DNA of 64,000 bases from Acinetobacter sp. LoGeW2-3 (GTDB lineage Bacteria > Pseudomonadota > Gammaproteobacteria > Pseudomonadales > Moraxellaceae), in contig NZ_CP024011.1 of assembly GCF_002688565.1 (NCBI RefSeq), positions 1,860,001 through 1,924,000 of the forward strand. Reading direction: 5' to 3'. The first letter of the stretch is position 1. Every line of letters begins with the position of its first letter. Under the pieces are notes generated by a model. That model was not told where the DNA came from. It made no database searches and worked only from the letters and a program-made list of their open reading frames with translations. This document shows positions 60,073 to 64,000 of the stretch, piece by piece. The position numbers were made by a program, and so were the translations under genes.

Positions 60073-61839
60073 TTAACTCGTTTTCATTGGTGGTGATAAC
60101 AATAACGAATGAAGCTGCTTTAATTCAGGATCATTCGGATAATTTTGTTGTAATTGTTTAAAGACTTGTTGGAATTTTTCAGTATCACCGTTCATGTACA
60201 GCGATCGAGCCAGACGTACACCAATTTTCGCATTCGGATTCAGGTTGTAGGCTTTTTCCCAGGCTAGGGCTGCGGTAGCGAAGTCATTTTGCTGATAACA
60301 GATAAAGCCGAAGGTATCTAGAATCGAGGCTTGTTCCGGGGCATATTCCAGTGCCTGTTCCACATAACGGCGCGCTTCTTCCAGACGACGGTTCTGCATG
60401 GCCAGTGTATAGGCGTAAGCATTCAGATAAGCCGGATTATTCGGTTCAATGTCGAGTAAGCGTTTTAACAACTGATCTAATAGAACACGATCCTGATGCG
60501 GATCAAGTAGTAATACTTGAGCATACACCAGCTCTGGATCTTCCGGCTGATTGTTACTGGCTTCTTCAAGTAGGTGCAGGGCAGCCTTTTTATTATCCAT
60601 CTTCTTTAGAATATCTGCCTGAGCCAGATACAGGAAGCTGGCATGTTGCGGATAATTGACTCGTTCCTGGGTCAGGAAGCGCAAAGCATCATTCAGTTTA
60701 TCCTGCTTGCTGAAAATCGTGATCATGTTACGTCTGGAAACGGTATACAGGCTGCCATCTACCAGGCGGTAATAGGCCTTAGCCGTTTCATAATGCTGTT
60801 TACGCTCGGCATTAATTGCCAAATAGTAATAGGCTTCATTCTGATACTGGTCGGAATAGCGCAGCTCTACTAGATACTTTTCTGCTTTCTCAAATTCTTC
60901 CAGGTCAATACTGGTCAGGCCTGCAATAAATAAGGCCTCTTCATGCGTAGGCCACTTTTTTAGAATAGTTTCCAGTTTTTGCAAGGCCAGTTTGGCTTCA
61001 TTCAGCTTGATCAGGTATTTAACTTCCGCCAGACGCACTTCGATATTGTTGCGGTTTTTGCTGCTGGCTTTTTCATACCATTTTAAAGTCTGTTCTTCAT
61101 TGCCTAAGGCCTGTAATAAATTGGCTTTCAGCAGAATATAACCTGTGGATCTAGGACGTTTCTTTAGGGCGCGATTGATCGTGGTGAGTGCCTGCTCAAA
61201 CTGACCATTTTGAGCTTCTAGACCTGCAACAAGTACCAAAATAGACGGGTTATTTTTGGCTTTACTGGAACTGAGTGCCTGGATCAGATAATTTCGGTCT
61301 TCAGCATCTGTCGGGGCGATTCCTGCCAGAATTTCTTCCAGATCTGCACTGTCATCAATTTGCAGAATCTTGTCCAGCGTTTCTGCCGCCAGTTCATATT
61401 CATGGGCTTTTAAGGCGATATGTGCCAGATAGAACATCGCCGGAACATCTTGTGGTTCCTGAACCACCCAATGTGTCGAAATATCTAAAGCAGCACGCAG
61501 GTCATCATGCTCCAGCGCAACGTTCAATGCACGCTGTTTGACAGTAGTGGAATTACTCTTAATGGCGAGGACAGTATAGTTATGTAATGCAGTTGGAATG
61601 TCGTTGGATGCCAAAGCAAACTCGGCGATCATACTTTGTTTTATTGCTTCATAATTTGGGTTGGCATGGTAAACTGCTCCTGCTGCCTGAAGCTGGGCAG
61701 TGGAAGCCATGCTACCCACAAGTAAGAATGTGGTAGAATATTGCTTAATTGTATGGCCGTGACCACGGCTGTTGATATATCGCAATTTTTTCTTGATCCA
61801 AGTAATGCTTTTTATGACACCGATGTTGCACAATAGCAT
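60073..61839 (-). CDS. Periplasmic TPR-repeat protein (PA4667-like)
   Basis: Tetratricopeptide-repeat protein of about 588 residues, corresponding in position to PA4667 between hemA and lolB in Pseudomonas. At least ten helical repeats run from about residue 75 to the end, for example ALFIAGLTSIDLEEFEKAEKYLVEL and ILDTFGFICYQQNDFATAALAWEKAYNL. A signal-peptide-like stretch, STTFLLVGSMASTAQLQAAGA, lies near residues 49-69, too far in for ATG 61839. A TTG near 61750 would place it properly, so the true start may be there. An upstream ATG at 61890 would overlap divergent hemA and is rejected. The role is probably protein interaction in the envelope. Confidence 0.85.
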   Translation of the reverse strand: MLLCNIGVIKSITWIKKKLRYINSRGHGHTIKQYSTTFLLVGSMASTAQLQAAGAVYHANPNYEAIKQSMIAEFALASNDIPTALHNYTVLAIKSNSTTVKQRALNVALEHDDLRAALDISTHWVVQEPQDVPAMFYLAHIALKAHEYELAAETLDKILQIDDSADLEEILAGIAPTDAEDRNYLIQALSSSKAKNNPSILVLVAGLEAQNGQFEQALTTINRALKKRPRSTGYILLKANLLQALGNEEQTLKWYEKASSKNRNNIEVRLAEVKYLIKLNEAKLALQKLETILKKWPTHEEALFIAGLTSIDLEEFEKAEKYLVELRYSDQYQNEAYYYLAINAERKQHYETAKAYYRLVDGSLYTVSRRNMITIFSKQDKLNDALRFLTQERVNYPQHASFLYLAQADILKKMDNKKAALHLLEEASNNQPEDPELVYAQVLLLDPHQDRVLLDQLLKRLLDIEPNNPAYLNAYAYTLAMQNRRLEEARRYVEQALEYAPEQASILDTFGFICYQQNDFATAALAWEKAYNLNPNAKIGVRLARSLYMNGDTEKFQQVFKQLQQNYPNDPELKQLHSLLLSPPMKTS

Positions 61840-61864
61840 AAATTTAGCGAAATGATGACCTGAT

Positions 61865-63148
61865 ATGTCTTTCTTTGCATTGGGTGTCAACCATCAAACT
61901 GCCTCTGTAGAACTTCGTGAACAAGTCGCTTTTAATCCTGAAAAATTAAGTGCCTTGCTTGCTGAACAAAGCCAGCACCCTGAGCTAAATGACATGGTGG
62001 TGGTGTCTACATGTAACCGAACTGAGATCTACGCGATGTCGGACAATGTCGACATGGTGCTGAACTGGCTCGCCCAAAAAAATGGGGTCGATGTCAAGCA
62101 ACTACAAAACCATGTTTATCGCTATGAGAATGCTCAGGCAGTCACTCATCTGATGCGTGTCGCCAGTGGTCTGGATTCGCTAATGCTGGGTGAACCACAA
62201 ATTCTAGGTCAGGTAAAAACAGCTTTATCTTTAGCCAAAGAGGCTCATACCGTTTCGCAAAACCTGAACCGTATTTTTGAATATGCTTTCTATGCAGCCA
62301 AGCGTGTCCGTTCGGAAACTGCAGTCGGTAGTCATGCTGTATCCATGGGCTATGCTGTAGCTCAATTGGCTATTCAGGTCTTCTCTAAACCGGAAAAGCT
62401 AACGGTCATGATTGTGGCGGCAGGTGAGATGAATAGTCTGGTGGCGAAGCATCTGGCAGAGATGGGTGTCGGCAAGGTCATTATTTGCAATCGTACCCGT
62501 GCACGTGCTGAAAATCTGGCACAGGAAATTGCCCATCGTGTTGATGTCGAAATTATTGAATTTGATCAGCTGGCAGCAAATCTGCATCGTGCAGATGTGA
62601 TTTCCAGCTGTACTGGTAGCCTGCATCAGGTGATTCACTTTGCTGATGTCAAAGCCGCCTTAAAGAAACGTCGTTATCAACAAATGCTATTGGTCGATCT
62701 GGCTGTACCACGTGATATTGATGCCAAGGTTGAAAAGCTGGATGGCGTTTATCTCTATGGTGTGGATGACCTGCAAAGCGTAATTGAAGAAAACCTGGCA
62801 CAGCGTCGTCAGGCAGCAGTTGAAGCTGAAGTGATGGTCAATCAGCTGGCCACTGAACTGATTACCCAGCAAAAGGTTAATCTGGCAGGCGACACCATTC
62901 ATGCCTATCGTGACTATGGTGAGCAGTTGCGAGAAGAGGAGTTGGCCCATGCCATGCAACGCATTGCCAAAGGGGATTTGGCTGCAGAAGTATTGGCAGA
63001 TTTATCACATCGTCTCACCCAAAAGCTGTTACATCCCACCTCGATCGTGCTTCGTGAAGCAGCTAAAGCCGAAGATCCAAGCTGTTTTGAGATGGTGCAG
63101 ACCACCTTGCATGATGTCATGGAAAAACGCCGTAAACCAAAGCACTAA
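61865..63148 (+). CDS. hemA: Glutamyl-tRNA reductase HemA
   Basis: First committed step of tetrapyrrole synthesis by the C5 route: NADPH reduction of Glu-tRNA to glutamate-1-semialdehyde. It has 427 residues (E. coli 418). N-terminal [21 protein letters not shown], catalytic Cys in [12 protein letters not shown] at about 48-59, [20 protein letters not shown] at about 99-118, the Rossmann segment near [27 protein letters not shown] (about 185-211), and a C-terminal dimerisation helix. It is divergent from the lolB operon with a very short intergenic space. A terminator follows. Confidence 0.96.
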   Translation: MSFFALGVNHQTASVELREQVAFNPEKLSALLAEQSQHPELNDMVVVSTCNRTEIYAMSDNVDMVLNWLAQKNGVDVKQLQNHVYRYENAQAVTHLMRVASGLDSLMLGEPQILGQVKTALSLAKEAHTVSQNLNRIFEYAFYAAKRVRSETAVGSHAVSMGYAVAQLAIQVFSKPEKLTVMIVAAGEMNSLVAKHLAEMGVGKVIICNRTRARAENLAQEIAHRVDVEIIEFDQLAANLHRADVISSCTGSLHQVIHFADVKAALKKRRYQQMLLVDLAVPRDIDAKVEKLDGVYLYGVDDLQSVIEENLAQRRQAAVEAEVMVNQLATELITQQKVNLAGDTIHAYRDYGEQLREEELAHAMQRIAKGDLAAEVLADLSHRLTQKLLHPTSIVLREAAKAEDPSCFEMVQTTLHDVMEKRRKPKH

Positions 63149-63165
63149 GTATGTTCAAATCAATA

Positions 63166-63196
63166 AAAAATGGAGATTGTCGTGATCTCCATTTTT
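63166..63196 (+). terminator. Bidirectional terminator between hemA and dnaG
   Basis: A perfect 12-bp stem AAAAATGGAGAT/ATCTCCATTTTT around TGTCGTG. Confidence 0.87.
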
Positions 63197-63218
63197 GTAT
63201 TTGAGCAATAAGAAAAAA

Positions 63219-64000
63219 TCAGTCTTCCAGCAGTGTCATGGTACGCTTGCGGTCAATCTCAAAAATCTGCAGTTTCAGATTCTTCATTTCTTCAATGCTG
63301 CTAAATTTCTTCGACTTAATCTTATGCTTTAAGCATTGATACTGCAGCTTGGTTGAAAAATCGGCTGCCAGCTTATCTGCCTGCTCAGGGGATGAGGTGT
63401 AGTCACTGACATTGGCATGTTGCAGGATATGCTGCAGCTCATGATGATGTGCGGCACAAGCACCGAGTACATAGTAAGTCGATAACTCTGGATCATCTGG
63501 CAGATCATCAAAAATCACATTCAGAATATTCAAAATTTTGTAAAGTAACTGATCCGGTGAAACCAAGGCACGTAATGGCTCAAAATGAATATATAGATAG
63601 GGATGATTGAGCAGAATCGCAATTACATATTCTTCAGCATCAATTTTGGTGCTGAAGCTTAAGCTAGCGTCATTATTGACCTTAGGTTGCCATTTACGGT
63701 TAAAGCCCAGTTTTTCCCTGAAGAACTGTTGCAGCAGATAGCGGTAAGAGCCTTGTTTTGGTAATAGCTCAGTCAGTTGACGCAGTTCCGCCATGACCTG
63801 ACTCTTACCCTCCGGTGTGGTCACATCATGGTTTTGGGCAAGATGGGCAAAGACAAAGTCAGAGAGCAGCGGTGCCTGATCAAGCAAGCGGCGGAAGTTT
63901 TCAATGCCTTCACGACGGATCAGCGAGTCCGGATCATGATCGTTTGGCAGTACAAAGAATTTGAGTTCGCGACCATCATTGAGTAACGGAAGAGCGATCT
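63219..64000 (-). CDS. dnaG: DNA primase DnaG, C-terminal part (cut by window edge)
   Basis: The frame is open to base 64000, giving about 260 residues of the C-terminal side of DnaG. The part nearest the edge reads LPLLNDGRELKFFVLPNDHDPDSLIRREG, the end of the Toprim catalytic domain, with the metal-binding DxDPD-like segment. A helical linker (NFRRLLDQAPLLSDFVF) and the DnaB-helicase-binding domain follow, ending LQIFEIDRKRTMTLLED. The N-terminal zinc-binding domain lies outside the window. It is not adjacent to rpoD, unlike the classic macromolecular-synthesis operon. Confidence 0.92.
   Translation of the reverse strand, partial: IALPLLNDGRELKFFVLPNDHDPDSLIRREGIENFRRLLDQAPLLSDFVFAHLAQNHDVTTPEGKSQVMAELRQLTELLPKQGSYRYLLQQFFREKLGFNRKWQPKVNNDASLSFSTKIDAEEYVIAILLNHPYLYIHFEPLRALVSPDQLLYKILNILNVIFDDLPDDPELSTYYVLGACAAHHHELQHILQHANVSDYTSSPEQADKLAADFSTKLQYQCLKHKIKSKKFSSIEEMKNLKLQIFEIDRKRTMTLLED

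Overview
The window is a 64 kb stretch of gamma-proteobacterial chromosome, almost certainly Acinetobacter. The evidence is the adeIJK efflux operon with Acinetobacter-like sequence, two adjacent members of the small membrane family named ABZJ_00895 (known from Acinetobacter), the moderate GC with AT-rich intergenic DNA, and the Pseudomonas/Acinetobacter-type order hemA / TPR protein-lolB-ispE-tRNA-Gln-prs-rplY-pth. Both window edges cut genes: gltS on the left and dnaG on the right. I see no prophage, insertion sequence, integron, CRISPR array or defence island. This is core chromosome with some accessory transport and regulatory genes.

Layout. 1-5.2 kb: glutamate and alanine sodium symporters, a chromate transporter, a patatin-like lipoprotein. 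5.4-10.1 kb: small unknown gene, acyl-CoA thioesterase, a TetR-MFS-LysR cluster behind a perfect 20-bp palindrome, and a glutathione transferase. 10.1-14.4 kb: an isolated mhpA, a small secreted Ala/Thr/Glu-rich peptide, a COG0523 GTPase with a candidate Zur box, yaeQ. 14.4-22.2 kb: MgtC-like protein, FKBP, a DISM-7TM-GGDEF cyclase, GNAT, three hypotheticals, an MHS-family transporter and a peptide deformylase. 22.2-29 kb: two YbjQ paralogues and adeIJK. 29-33 kb: a 750-bp gap with a candidate sRNA, a PF10136 membrane protein and ispB. 33-39.7 kb: rplU-rpmA, lolA, a DUF3298 lipoprotein, serS, cysG, trmL, a small periplasmic protein. 39.7-46.3 kb (minus strand): a PuuP-like permease, an iron alcohol dehydrogenase coupled to an SCP2-like protein, lipB, ybeD, rpoD. 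46.6-52.1 kb: small acidic protein, UPF0149 protein, two ABZJ_00895 proteins, DedA, trhO, DUF1289, LysE. 52.1-55.7 kb: ribB with its FMN riboswitch, and a DUF2157/GDYXXLXY pair. 55.7-64 kb: panD, pth, rplY, prs, four tRNA-Gln genes, ispE, lolB, TPR protein, divergent hemA, and the dnaG 3' end.

Functional links. lolA and lolB (periplasmic carrier and outer-membrane receptor for lipoproteins) both lie here. ispE and ispB both serve isoprenoid/quinone synthesis. hemA and cysG supply tetrapyrroles, and hemA uses charged tRNA-Glu. AdeIJK is a complete tripartite drug pump.

The most unusual points are architectural rather than a new multi-gene system. The ispE stop codon overlaps the first two bases of a mature tRNA-Gln. 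The four tRNA-Gln copies carry two compensated acceptor-stem versions. A DUF1289 gene has its stop codon in the loop of its own terminator. An orphan intergenic transcript, with extended -10 and strong terminator, lies upstream of adeI.
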